A stretch of 64,000 nt of DNA from NCBI GenBank assembly GCA_034387635.1, contig JAOANU010000002.1, forward strand, positions 1,240,001-1,304,000, written 5' to 3'. Shown in pieces: positions 1 to 10,377 of this stretch (within the stretch, counting starts at the first letter, position 1; each line of letters opens with the position of its first letter). The position numbers were made by a program, and so were the translations under genes. Source of the DNA: Rhodosporidiobolus odoratus. Its lineage: Eukaryota > Basidiomycota > Microbotryomycetes > Sporidiobolales > Sporidiobolaceae. The notes beneath the pieces are model-generated. The model was not told where the DNA came from and made no database searches. It saw only the letters and a list, made by a program, of their open reading frames with translations.

Positions 1-2356
1 AACACCATGCATTGATGACCGGCTTTGACTAGTTCGGCGACCTAGGGAACGTGCGAATTAGATGAGGCAGGGTTTCAGCAGAGAAGGCGGGCGAAAGCTC
101 ACCTTGTCAAAGGCAGCTTCGTCAAGGTTTGCGCGACTCTGAGGGGAGCCGGCTTTACCCTTGACGCCGACAAAATGTTGTTCGAGCGGGACAGGGCGGA
201 AGGAAGAGTCGAAGAAGAAGAGTCCGGTGTAGCGGTTGACACTGCGTTCGATCCGCCACTGTCAGCATCCGAAACGAGCTCCGGCGTCCGGCACTCGTAC
301 TCTGGGGGAGAGAGACTGGTGCATGAGGAGCGGTGCGCACCCTAGGAAATCAGCCACATCGACGTAATTTGGCAGGGTTGCCGACAACCCGACGATACGG
401 ATCAAGCTCTGGCTCGACTCGACTTGTCGCAAGGTTCGCGCGACGATTGATTCGATGACGGCGCCTCGGTCTTCGTGCAGCAGGTGGACTTCATCGATGA
501 TGAGGAGTTTGACTTTCTGCGTGTGTCAAGAGGGTGGGTTGGTAAGGTGAGTGCCATAAAGGGGCCAGGCGAGCGGGTCATGGGGCACAGATAGGAAAGA
601 GAAGCGGTTCTAAGGCTCCGTGCGAGGGGCAAAAGCAAAGCAGTTAACGAAAAGAACGCACCTCGGCAACCTCACCTTCACCTCCTCTCCCACTACTCCT
701 CGTCACGACATCCCACTTTTCCGGCGTGGTGACGATCACTCCGGTCTCCTCGATCTCTTTCTTCGAAAGTTTCATATCACCGGTCAACTCCCTAACCTTG
801 ACTCCCGCCCACGCTAACCGTTTCGAGAATTTCAGAGTAACTTCCGCGGCGAGGGCTTTTAGAGGAGCGACGTAGACGATCTTGTATTGCGAGGCTGGAG
901 GGAGAGGAGGAGGGGTATGGGGTGAGTCGAAAGTGGGAGCGAGAGTGGCGAGGCAGCGGAGGATGGCGAGGAGGGCGACGTCGGTTTTACCCTGCAGCGG
1001 GAAAGGTGTCAGAAAGGTGCGAGAGTGGCATACTCTAGAAGAGGACCTACAGCACCGGTTGGCGCGCAGACGAGCATGTTCTCGTTGGACTTGTTCGCGA
1101 CGAGGTATACGATTGATTGCAGCCGATTGAGGGTTTTGTAGGCCTGCAAAGGACACGAGATCAGCTTCGAGCGTGTAAGGAGGACCTGGATCGAGGAGCC
1201 TACGTGGAATGTCCGCCGTCCCCATGCGTCCAGCTCATTGATTGGTACGAGCTTTTCGTTGAACCTGAAAGGAACCGCTCGAGGTGCGGGTATAGTCACT
1301 TCCTCGTATTTCTGTGGATACATGGACCGTCATTGTCAGCCTACCTTCCGTTCTGGAAGTTCAAGCCGAGAACAGGACGATGCGACCCACATCTTTGGTT
1401 TCCCGGACGGTGCCAACGGGGAGAGCCACCTTCTGCCCACCGATATGCATACCTGCATTCTTGGAAGAGATGTAGACATTTGGGTACTGTGGCGCTTCCT
1501 CGATGGCGGGCTAAGCGAGCGAAACGGCATAGGCAAAGAAGAAGAGAGGAGGATGAGAAGGTCAACTCGGCGGCAGAGGCAGAACTGAGCAGAGCAAGCT
1601 TACCCGTCGTCCTGAGACCAACGCTCCCGGTCCCCTCTGCAATTCTTCTTCCCTGCGCCTCAGCCACTCCTGCACATCGGGCACGTCGCCTCCATCGTAG
1701 TAACCACCCTCCGCACGTCCTTTGCCCTTGTCCCTCTTGGCCATCTTCCTCGCCGCCTTCTGCGCCTGCACCTCTTGCGCCGTCGCAAACTGAAGCTGAG
1801 CGCCCGGCGCGTAGTCTCTCGCTTCTGCAGACAAGCCATTCGACCCGCGCGGTTGCGAAGAGGAAGATGGGGTTACACTTCGCGAGGCCTCAGCAGTCGA
1901 AGGTGCCGAGGCTGCTTCTGCGACGACTTCGGATCGTCGTCGTACTGCATCTCCGACGTGTTCGATGCGGTCGAATCCCCATATTTCGAGGAGTGAGTCT
2001 TGTATTTCTGCGTCGGAGGAAGGGGAGAGGAGGATTTCGAGGGCGTGGTTTGCGAGAGCTGGGTCGGGGAGGGAGGTGTGTAGCCATTCTAGTGCAGAGA
2101 AAGGTGCGGAGGAGGCTGAAGGTGCGGAGGTTGAGGCAGTAGAAGGAGTAGGTGGTCGGAGTAAAGATGGGATGGGGTCGTCGTCGAATCGACTTTGAGG
2201 TTGCGGTGCCTGAGCGAGTGAGACAGGAGTACTGGGAGGGAGGGATTGCTGTACTGCTCTGACTGCCAAGTCGATGTCAGGTGAGGTTGAAGATGATGAT
2301 GGCGATGAGAGAAAGTTGAACAGGGACAAGGGCGTCTCCTGCTGGGGTGGCGCCAT
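1..2356 (-). CDS. SLH1: SLH1/ASCC3-type Ski2-like RNA helicase, 5' part (runs off the left edge)
   Basis: Large Ski2-like helicase of the Slh1/ASCC3 family, known to act in ribosome quality control by splitting stalled ribosomes (RQT complex). The ATG at 2356 opens a Ser/Pro-rich region (about 250 codons to the donor at 1603). The second exon starts at 1510 and carries the family segment [19 protein letters not shown], followed by [10 protein letters not shown]. Helicase motif I reads CAPTGAGKTD across an intron near 1000-1050. Then come [15 protein letters not shown] (Ia), [26 protein letters not shown] (DEVH box) near 500, and [17 protein letters not shown] near 380. The leftmost exons read [18 protein letters not shown]. 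At least five introns are visible. The second helicase cassette and the Sec63 domains must lie beyond the edge. BRR2 shares this layout, but the N-terminal segment fits Slh1/ASCC3 better. Confidence 0.9.
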
Positions 2357-2669
2357 GTCGAGGGACACTGAAGTGCTCTTCTCGGCACTAGCGGCTGTAT
2401 ACAAGCAATAAGAGAAGAGAACGAGCGAGGTGTGTTCTCATCATCGAGTCCGTCTCGTCTTCGGTCACCATTCCTTCTTCAGTACAACTCTGACTCGTTC
2501 AAGCTACTCTCAGAGTACATCTACGGCCTACAGTGACTGCCCTACACCGACTCGAACTCGCCCCGTTGCCCTGAACACCCTCCTCACTCTGTACCATTGC
2601 CAGCTCCCGATCGATTCCGTCTCCCTCTTCTGGGCTCTGTACAGAATCACCATGTGCCGCTCCGTCACC

Positions 2670-3064
2670 TCACTCGTCTACGGCGTCCCGGTCCGCACCT
2701 CCTCCCTTGTCTTCGCAGTGAAAGCACTCCCCCACCTCGAAGGCCCTCTCCACTTCTTTGACCTCGTCTCGCTTCGCCTTCGCCAGGGCACACTTGACAC
2801 CGTCACCGTAGATTAAAAGCAGTCCACGAGTGGAACATTCCGAGCGAGGTCTGATCAGGACCGAGGTCGACGAGGCGGATGGCGCTTTTCTCCAAGCATG
2901 CATTGCCAGCACGACTTGCCGCCCTTATCAGCGAGACAAGTGCATTGAAAGACGACCAGACCTGTCTTGCAGACATCGCAAATCGCTTGGGAAGGTACAA
3001 TCGCTAGCTCATCCGCTCTTTGCTGCCTCCCCTTCAGTTGCTCTACGATACGGCCTCTGTGCAT
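2670..3064 (-). other. unresolved Cys-rich coding-like locus
   Basis: I cannot settle strand or exon structure here. On the minus strand, one frame (3064 to about 2880) gives Cys pairs CDVC, CTC and CWQC. Another (2912-2670) ends in a charged tail with KCALAKAKRDEVKEVE and CFHCEDKGG before a stop. No GT-AG intron that I can find joins them cleanly. On the plus strand, 2653-2816 is open with strongly C-ending codons and starts at an ATG with A at -3. The Cys pairs would suit a small zinc-binding protein, but this is inference. No family recognised. Confidence 0.22.
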
Positions 3065-3268
3065 AGCCCGGTGCGACGGCTCCTGCAGAGTGCGTTCCTT
3101 TCACTTCCTCTAGGCCTCGTTCGCTTGCCCTGCGTCCACTACGGTATGCGGAACGTATCTTTAGATGACTGGTCTCCATGCACAGGTATTGTCACTTCGT
3201 GCCGTCGTAGACTAAACTCGACTATAGATGTTTTGTCACCTTCAACTTTTGAACACTCTCCTTCAAGC

Positions 3269-4130
3269 TCAGATCCCTCCCTTCGACCCCAACTGCGCCG
3301 CCGCGCGAGCCCGAAGTGCTTGCCTCATGCGAGCCACCGACTCGCTCCCCCCGGCCTCCACGGCCTGCGAGACCCCTTCCTCAAAGGCCGTTATAACTCC
3401 CTGGACACCAGCAGATAGGCGGATTACATTACGCTGAAGTTCAAGGGCGCTCTGCACCAGCTCGTCGCAAGCGGAGGGGAAAGTCGAGGGATGAGCCAAA
3501 ACAATCGCGGTACGGGGGTCGAATGCGTCGATGATCTGACGCATGCGCTGAAGTAGGGCAAAAGTTTCCGAATCGACCTGCAGGGCCTTTCGCAGCTCTG
3601 CGTGGATTTGCTGGGAGAGGGAACTTGGTGCCGCACCTGTCGTCGAAGGCACGTCGCCTTGAGCTGTGCGGCGATCGATATCAGCCATACGCAGCCGCTA
3701 ATGGATTGCGGGCCTGGTCCGTACGCTCCTGGACCTCTGGCGCAATACCCGTCTTATTCTGCTTCTTCTCGTTCTTCTTCCCCTGAGCATCTGACGGCCC
3801 TGCTTGGGCTAGCGAGTCGATCTCCTCCTCGTCCGAATCCTCAAGCGTCGCCCGACGCTGTACCGGCGTCAAGGTGTCGTATGCGCCCAGTAAGGTGGGC
3901 CGCGATATGTCTCGTCGGATTCCGCTAATTGCGGAGGGAAGGGGCGCCCTGCACGCTGAGCTTGCTCCTTGCGCTGAGCTTCAAGCTTCTAGCAAGAAGC
4001 AGTGTGCTGTTAGCCTGCACTGACCCAAAGCAGCGCACGCATCAGAGGAAAACAGAACAGAACGACTTACAGCGACCTGCTGCTGAGATGTTATGGGTGA
4101 AGCGGCACTCGCTCGTTGTTCTTCTGACAT
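3269..4130 (-). CDS. hypothetical protein, apparent 1-nt frameshift
   Basis: Unrecognised protein of about 230 residues. Exon 1 (4130-4071) starts at ATG and encodes MSEEQRASAASPITSQQQVA, ending at a GTAAGT donor. Exon 2 starts at 3988 after CTAG and encodes KLEAQRKEQAQRAG and later ESDETYRGP. The frame then runs into a stop, while the adjacent frame continues with TLLGAYDTLTPVQRR and an acidic DSDEEEID stretch. A 61-nt intron (3664-3724; GTACGG donor, GCTGAT branch, CACAG acceptor) leads to exon 3, which has a helical-looking C-terminal half (ELRKALQVDSETFALLQRM) and a stop at 3269. Everything fits one gene if one base is missing in the G-run near 3897-3900. No domain recognised. Confidence 0.5.
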
Positions 4131-4489
4131 TGAGCGCGTTGGTGGTAGAGGGTAAGGTGGGAGAGAGCTCCTGGCGACTAGTCGCTGCGAAAAAATAGAC
4201 TCGGACCCTCGGCTCCCGCTATTCTTTTCTGCAGTGGGATTGCCGTCCTACTCGACAAGTTGGTATGTACTACCTGCTCCTTCTAGTCGTGCTGTGCAGA
4301 TCCCCACACCAGACTCGGTCGACCGAAGATCCCGTGAGCTCTCCAATTACAGACTGAAGCAGTGCCGCCCCGAAAAGCTCAACGGCGCTTTGTGCTGTCA
4401 AGACCCGCAAGGCTTCTCATGTCTCTGCAAGCTGTTCGAAGGGCTAGAGACTGAGCTATGCGAGCTTAAGGCCCGCCACGCCTTCTTCG

Positions 4490-4937
4490 TCACCAATATT
4501 GTAGCAAGAAGAGAAAAGAAGGAAAATCAGGCTGAGCACCTCGCTCTGGTTTGCAGCAAATCGAGGAGCCGCGGAGAAGTCGAGCGTAACGCTCTTCAGG
4601 TTCAGGAACCGTCGGCGGGTGCTTCGTAGGGTTATCGGCACGACCCTTCGGAGGCGCCTCCAGAGTCTGGATTGTTTTTGCAGCTGAAAGCCAGTGAAGC
4701 TTGACGCTGACAAGCCGAAATGGGACGCTGCTGTCGACTGCTTGTTGCGAGCAGTCAAGGGCGAATACCCATGAGCAGAAGCTCAGCATACTTGACGCGA
4801 GGTGATCTTTCCCTCCTCTTCTTTCTTGCCCGTGCAGCCGACTCTGGGTCTTTCAAGGTCGCGTTATCCTTGTCTCGTAAATTAGGCTTGGAGCCGCGCT
4901 TGAGAGCAGAGGAGACAGGCGATTCCATCCATTTCAT
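4490..4937 (-). CDS. small basic hypothetical protein (exon structure tentative)
   Basis: Candidate small gene. Exon 1 runs from ATG at 4937 to 4769 and encodes 56 residues with a very basic centre (AARARKKRRERSPRVKY). A phase-1 intron (GTATTC donor, TTTCAG acceptor) joins exon 2 at 4683, giving ELLLMAAKTIQTLEAPPKG, then a Pro/Glu stretch (HPPTVPEPEERYARLLR). The composition across the join looks coherent, which is the main support. The 3' end is unclear: either the frame stops near 4490, or one more intron starts at a GTGCTC near 4548. I do not recognise a family. The stretch 4131-4489 holds nothing else I can support. Confidence 0.4.
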
Positions 4938-5256
4938 CCTTCCAACAAGCTAAAGAGAAGAGAAGACGAGAAGCAAAGGTTGAGAGGCGAAGGCTGTGGA
5001 ACGGACCCGTCAGTGTGGCCGAGCGGAAAGAAGAGGACGAGAACGAGATGGATCGAGCTGTCCTTGGCGCGGGCGCGCAGACTGCGCGAAGGGAAAGAAG
5101 TCGGGAACGAAACTGAGAAGGTCAGCGGGAATAGCAGAACAAGGCGAGGCGATACGGCGTCTGACACACACAGCTCGGAAGGCCTGCGAGCGCTGGGAGC
5201 CAGGTGGAATCGTGAGCCTGCGAGTAACTGATCAGGATAGCAAAGAGAACTCGCAC

Positions 5257-5996
5257 CTTTAGTATCCCCTGCCCTTTCCCCTTTCCCCCCTTCCTCCCAT
5301 ACCCATCATGATCGTGCTTCCTCCCGTTGTCTTGGCGGTAATCGCGGCGGTAGTGCCCGTCATGACGGTGATCTTCGTGACGATGTTCATCGCGGCGACG
5401 GCCGTAATCTGTGCTGAGAGGCGGAGAGACTGGAAGTCAGCAGGGTGTTGGCGGGCCAGGGAAGAGAGTGCAGAAACTCACTATGCTCATCTTCGCCCCT
5501 CCCTTTCCCGCCACATTCGAGCTCAACATAGCCGTGGTGCTGGGCACCATGACCTACCCATAGGGGTTCACAGGCCGAGGAAAGGGAGGGCAGGAGAAAA
5601 TGAAAAATGGTCAGCCAGGACGGAAGCGGAGGAAAGGCGAGTGGGCGCACCGTAGCCATCGCGGTCCCTGTCGCCGGAATGGCCAGATCCGTGGTCTGAA
5701 GGAGCGAAAACTACAGGGCAACAAGGGAAAAAAAAAGGGGAGTCAGCATCTGGTGAAGTCGAAAACGGCAGGGAAAGAAACGAGAGCGTACCATCCCGGT
5801 GTTTGTACTCCACCCTGTCGCGTTTGGTCACGACCGCATTCCCTTCTGTACGGGAAGATAGGTTGAGCCGGTCCGGTAAGGCTTGGACGAAGCAGACAAA
5901 GTCAAAGAAAAGAGGACCATTAACCTCTGACACAGCCGCGGCTATGCCGAAGGAGACGAGAGGGAGGGTGAGGAAGACCAAGTTCGAGAGCTTCAT
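5257..5996 (-). CDS. secreted His/Asp/Gly-rich protein with phase-1 mini-exons
   Basis: Starts MKLSNLVFLTLPLVSFGIAA, a clear signal peptide, followed by a Lys-Arg site (VVTKR, possible KEX2 cleavage) and DRVEYKHRDG. Exons: 5996-5792; 5710-5651 (60 nt; DHGSGHSGDRDRDGYG); 5553-5482 (72 nt; GHGAQHHGY, then VELECGGKGRGEDEH); 5408-5257. The middle exons are symmetric phase 1 and can be read only in this frame. The last exon encodes a very His/Asp/Arg-rich segment (RRRDEHRHEDHRHDGHYRR) and a Gly/Lys tail. The true stop is unclear: the frame stays open past 5257, and a 39-nt intron-like gap (GTGCGA...CGCAG) follows. The His/Asp content suggests metal or polyanion binding, which is inference only. 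No homologous family recognised. Confidence 0.55.
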
Positions 5997-6108
5997 CCTG
6001 TTTGCTGACTGGTGGACCTGAGGAAGACGAACTGAGCAGGTGTTGGAGCAAGAGAAAGAAGGAATAGACCGGTTGAGCGCCTTTTCTAGCTGCCGAAAAC
6101 CCGAGGAT

Positions 6109-6687
6109 TCACGGATGCGTCAAGCCAAATTCATCAGGACCACGGTTCGGCAGATCTTCGCTGTCGCGGTCGGCGAGGTCGGGGAGAGGCGCTGCCGGCC
6201 GGGCAGGGGCAAAACCGGAAACGAGCGATGGAACCAGTGCTGGGCGGAATTCATATACAGCTGGAGGGGTCGGGAGCGCAGCGTCGGCATCCGAGCAATT
6301 ACCGTCATCGTATACAGCCGTGGCCTTTATGAAAATTGTACAACCGGCTGTCAGTGAGGCGCGACGAGGCGGCAAAAGGGCGGAAACAGGGCACATCCTC
6401 GCTGAACCCTGTCTGTACCCGAGATTTGCGGCAGCGCGGGTTGTCAAGCAGCCACTGGTGAAACAGTAGGGCGCGCCGAGAAGCGCGTCCGAGGTGTTTG
6501 AGGTGTTGCGGCCGATGGACGGCTCGAGGAGGAGAAAAGCGAGCACCGGTCGCAGGCGTTCGGGAAGCAAAGGGTGGTCGCTCGAGAAAGAGGCAAGCGA
6601 CAGTAGTGGGATGTGTACCATACGGGTAGCAGGTCTATCGCATAGAAACAGAGTTGGCAGAGTCGAGAAGGGGAAAGTCGAGAACAT
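6109..6687 (-). other. open frame in a divergent intergenic region, coding status doubtful
   Basis: The 864 bp between the secreted gene (start 5996) and PHO85 (start 6861) hold one 192-codon minus-strand open frame. Its C-terminal part has YDDGNCSDADAALPTPPAVY and DSEDLPNRGPDEFGLTHP, which looks mildly protein-like. Its N-terminal part is pyrimidine-driven and resembles promoter/5'UTR sequence. There is no family resemblance and no clear splice signals. The region is more safely read as the shared promoter of two divergent genes. Confidence 0.18.
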
Positions 6688-6860
6688 GTTGCGTCTGCCA
6701 TTCTCTCCACAAGGTTTGCTGGCTGACTATACTGCTCTGAGCATCTTTCAAGCCCTCTACAGCCATACAAAGCGGCTCAATACCTACTCGTCCAGTACTC
6801 GCCTGCGACCACCTTCCCCCACCTCATCCAACTGTTCAATTCTAGACACGACCCGCAACC

Positions 6861-8441
6861 ATGAAGTGGGTCTCCCTGTCCTTCGCAATGCCGAGTGGCG
6901 AAGCTGATTGCCCGTTCGGTACAGCTATATCCAGCTAGAGAAGCTTGGTGAGGGAACGGTGAGCTGTCCGACGATTTGGAGCTGGTCGACGTTCCCAGAC
7001 TCGAAACTGACTTCGCTCGCTTGCTCTGCCGGGATGCGACTTTGCTGGGTAGTATGCGACAGTGCACAAGGTACGTCCAGCACGCCCTCACCCGCTCAGA
7101 GCAGGAACGACCAAAGTTGACCTCCCTGCCTTTCCCAGGGTCGTTCGCGCATCACCAATGAGCTCGTCGCTTTGAAGGAAATCCACCTAGATGCCGAAGA
7201 AGGCACCCCCTCGACCGCCATCCGCGAGATCTCGCTCATGAAGGAGCTCAAGCATCCGAATATCGTCCGGCTGTACGATGTCATCCACACTGAGTCGAAG
7301 CTCATGCTCGTGTTCGAGTACATGGACCTCGACTTGAAGAAGTACATGGACACCCACGGTGAAAGAGGGGCGTTGGAGCCGGCGGTGGTTCGATCCTTCA
7401 TGTGGCAGCTTCTCAAAGGAACCGCTTTCTGTCACGACAACCGCGTTTTGCACCGTGACCTCAAGCCGCAAAATCTGCTTATCAACAAGAAGGGCGAACT
7501 AAAGCTTGCCGACTTTGGTCTCGCCCGAGCATTCGGTATTCCCGTCAATACCTTCTCGAACGAGGTCGTTACGTTGTGGTACCGCGCGCCGGATGTTCTC
7601 CTTGGCTCACGAACATACTCGACGAGCATCGACGTATGGAGTGCTGGGTGCATCATGGCAGAGTACGTCCACGCTACCTCGCCATCTGATCTGAGGTTGA
7701 CGAGCTCCCTGACGCAGGATGATTTCCGGTGTTCCCCTCTTCCGAGGCCGGGACAACAACGACCAGCTCAACCAGATCATTCGCATCCTTGGTACTCCAG
7801 ACGATGCTACACAGAGGAGAATTGCGTCGGAATCGGTTAGCCTAAGCTCCTTTCTTGCGCCGATCATGGCTGACCTTCCCACCCACAGCCTGAAGTTCAG
7901 CTTCGCCCCTTCCCTCGCATGACCCGCATTCCTTGGGCTTCTCTCTACCCCAAGGCTTCTGCAACGGGTACGTGCCTCCACAGTCTCTTTTTGTGACGCT
8001 AAACCAACTCTACTCACATGCAGCCCTCGACCTCCTCGACAAGCTGCTCCAGTTCGACCCCGCCCGCCGCATGGATTGCACGTCCGCCCTCCATCAGTAA
8101 GTGCATACCGACCAGAACCTCCGCTCAGTGGGCTGACCTCGTTCCTACCTTGCAGCCCCTATTTCAGCTCCTCCTCCTCCCAACAGCAGCAAGCCACTGG
8201 CGCCTCAACCCCGACCGCCTCTCAGCAGCAGCAAGCCCAGCTTCTCGCTCAGCAGCAACAGCAGCAGCAACAGCAGCAGCAACAGCAGCAGCAACAGCAG
8301 CAGCAACAGCAGCAGCAACAGCAGCAGCAACAGCAGCAGCAACAGCAGCAGCAACAGCAGCAGCAGCAGCAGCAGCAACAGATGCGAGCGATGCAGGAAG
8401 CGCAGGCAAGGGGCGCTCATCAAGGCTATGGGCAGGCGTAA
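6861..8441 (+). CDS. PHO85: PHO85-type cyclin-dependent kinase with polyglutamine C-terminus
   Basis: Serine/threonine kinase of the PHO85/CDK5 family, known for phosphate, glycogen and cell-cycle control with Pcl/Pho80 cyclins. Eight exons read cleanly: 6861-6865, 6925-6958, 7053-7070, 7139-7662, 7718-7835, 7889-7967, 8024-8096, 8156-8441. Exon 1 is only ATGAA, and the 18-nt third exon encodes YATVHK. The protein begins [13 protein letters not shown] (Gly loop), then VALKEIHL (ATP Lys), the cyclin-binding PSTAIRE helix, [14 protein letters not shown], and the T-loop [20 protein letters not shown]. The kinase core ends at [10 protein letters not shown] low-complexity tail follows with 44 consecutive Gln codons, then [15 protein letters not shown]85 proteins usually stop soon after the core, so this tail is unusual. 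It ends at TAA 8439-8441. Confidence 0.95.
8250..8381 (+). repeat. polyglutamine (CAG/CAA) tract in PHO85
   Basis: 132 nt of in-frame Gln codons. A CAA interrupts the CAG run about every fourth codon, giving a 12-nt period; the last part is purer CAG. Flanking residues are also Gln/Ala-rich. Such tracts vary in length by slippage; the regular CAA interruptions would be expected to limit that. Confidence 0.95.
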
Positions 8442-9088
8442 GCGTCGTAGGCGCGCTGTGCAGGCTGTAGGCTACCTAGACTTGTTGCTAGCGTTCCGAG
8501 CTCTCGTTCATTCCTTTCGTCACCTTATTTTAGCTTTACCTTTGTCCATCTAGTGCTGTAGTGCAACCACATCTAATTTCCTCTGGCAACTGCGGCGTGG
8601 GCAGGGCTCTTCGACTCACTGCTCAGATGCCGTCGGGTGCCGTCCAGCACGGAACCAGCTACACGGAAATTCTGCGTCCCGGATCTGTCGTCCCCTGCGA
8701 AGCGGCAAAGCGGACCTTCTCAGGCAACCCACAAGAAGCAGCAGCTCGAGTCGCCGAATCTGCATGATGCTGTGACGGCTCTCGATAGTGCAGACAACAT
8801 TAGGGTGAGAGCATCGAGAACGCGCGGCGAACGTTCACCAAGGTGATGAGGAAAATTTGCGGATTCGCGGCCGACCTCGACGTCCTCAAACTTTCTTCCT
8901 TTTCTTCTTCTTCTTCTTCCAGTCGAATCCCCGCTTACTTGTGCAGACAATCTACGCATATACCTCACATACAATCGCTCACCTGCCTTACACTCCTCAC
9001 GAGTCTACACATTCTCTCGAACCCACTCAGAAGAAGTTCACTCAACATCTCCCCTACACCCTTCATTCTCCCACACAACAAGCCTACT
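8442..9088. other. intergenic region, PHO85 3' end to CPL1-like promoter
   Basis: No open frame that looks coding. The part just upstream of 9089 is pyrimidine-rich (TTCTTCTTCTTC near 8905), typical of a basidiomycete core promoter and 5' UTR. Confidence 0.6.
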
Positions 9089-10377
9089 ATGCCTTCCGCA
9101 CGAATCAACCCGCGCATTATCGTTGCTGCTGTCCTCCTGTCGTCAGCCGCCATCGTTGGCGCCATTGGCGACTTCCCCTGCTCCGGCTCGACCGATTCTC
9201 AGTCCTGCAGTGCGTGGAGTACCGATCCGGATGCCCAGGGAGAGATCTCTTCGTCTGCGGTGTGCCAACCTGGTATGTGCACTCCCTGCATCTCCGGGTG
9301 AATGCAGCACTGCTGACATTCTGAATTCGGGCAGACCCCATCAACACCTCGATGAGCTACTGCGGATATGCGAAGGCGGCTTGCTCAAGCAACGACCAGT
9401 GCGACTACGGTAAACTGTACCTCACACAGGACAAGCCGCCGAGCAGAAATTGACTCTTCTGGGATTATGCAGGATCATGCGGTTCGGACGGGCTCTGCGC
9501 GGGCTACCTCGGCGATGCCTGCTCAAGCGACACCGACTGCCAGGCGTTCTTCTTCTGCGGTACTGATGGTACTTGCGGTGGCACCGGAGGGTAAGCTCAA
9601 TTAGTTCCCGGTCTGTTTGCTCAACGTTGACCTTTTCTTGACCGAACTGCAGCGCCTGCGCGAATGGTGACCCGTCTTCGCCCATCCCTGACCCTGATCA
9701 GCAGTGTGTCTCTCGTATGTTGTCCAAGATTCTCTTCCCGCTAGATTGAACCTCACCACTTTCCGCTTGCGCTATTCTACGCAGAAACGTGCGACCAGAC
9801 TGCGCAGACCTGCTCCGCTCCTCCTAGCTCCGGTGTCGCCAACGGCTACGGATGCAGCAACGACGACATGTGCGCGTCGGGCGAGTCTCCGTCTTCACGT
9901 CTTCTCCAAGCCTTCTCAAACTGACTTTTCCTTGTCTTCACAGGCACTTGCAACTCCTCGGGTGTCTGCGCTGCTGCGGCCTCCCAAGCTGCTGGATCGC
10001 GCAAGAAGCGTAGCTTCGACTGCCCGGCTAGCCACGTCGCATGCGCTGTCGGGTCGTCGCTGAACGATGGTTACGAGGTACGTTCTCAGAGTACTCCCTG
10101 CCCGGACCTTATTTACTCATGCCTTCCCATTGCAGTGCGTCAACGTCGAGACCAACCTCGAACAGTGCGGAGGCTGCGTCACCGACGGCGTCGGTCAGGA
10201 TTGCACCATGATCTCCGGCGTCGAGACTGTCTCCTGCGAGGCGGGCCGCTGCCTTGTCCGTACGTCTGGCTTCTCCTGACTCGTTATTCCCAACTCCGAT
10301 CGCTGACCCACTTGTTATCTACAGTCTCCTGCGTCCCTGGTCTCAGCGTCAACGCGGACAGCACTGCTTGCCAGTAA
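9089..10377 (+). CDS. secreted cysteine-rich protein with CPL1/priA-type C-terminal domain
   Basis: Signal peptide MPSARINPRIIVAAVLLSSA followed by a Cys-rich ectodomain. Eight exons: 9089-9272, 9335-9409, 9473-9590, 9653-9714, 9785-9880, 9944-10077, 10136-10259, 10325-10377. The N-terminal half has small Cys modules (CSSNDQCDYG, CSSDTDCQAFFFCGTDGTC, CSNDDMCASGTCNSSGVC) that resemble dickkopf/EGF-like Cys spacing. The C-terminal part has CPASHVACAVGS, ECVNVETNLEQCGGC, GQDCTMISGVETVSCEAG and SCVPGLSVNADSTACQ. That is the pattern of the CPL1-like domain (Cryptococcus CPL1, Lentinula priA). The KKRS motif before the domain could be a processing site. The protein is probably cell-wall associated or secreted. 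The fifth intron starts GCGAGT instead of GT. Confidence 0.87.
9881..9943 (+). other. GC-AG intron in the CPL1-like gene
   Basis: The exon ends TCGG, the intron begins GCGAGT and ends TTCACAG, and the next exon continues GC ACT TGC AAC. Only this join keeps the Cys-rich frame; the nearby GT (in GAGTCT) gives the wrong frame. Confidence 0.7.

Noticed and set aside
5008..5100. tRNA-like start (GTCAGTGTGGCCGAGCGG) resembling a Ser/Leu tRNA A box
   Set aside because: No matching B box, anticodon stem or acceptor pairing follows within tRNA length.
8250..8381. Regular array suggesting a CRISPR-like repeat
   Set aside because: It is a coding trinucleotide repeat in a eukaryotic gene with no spacers.
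8164..8423. PolyAla and polyLeu frames on the minus strand
   Set aside because: Reading the CAG/CAA repeat of PHO85 in other frames.
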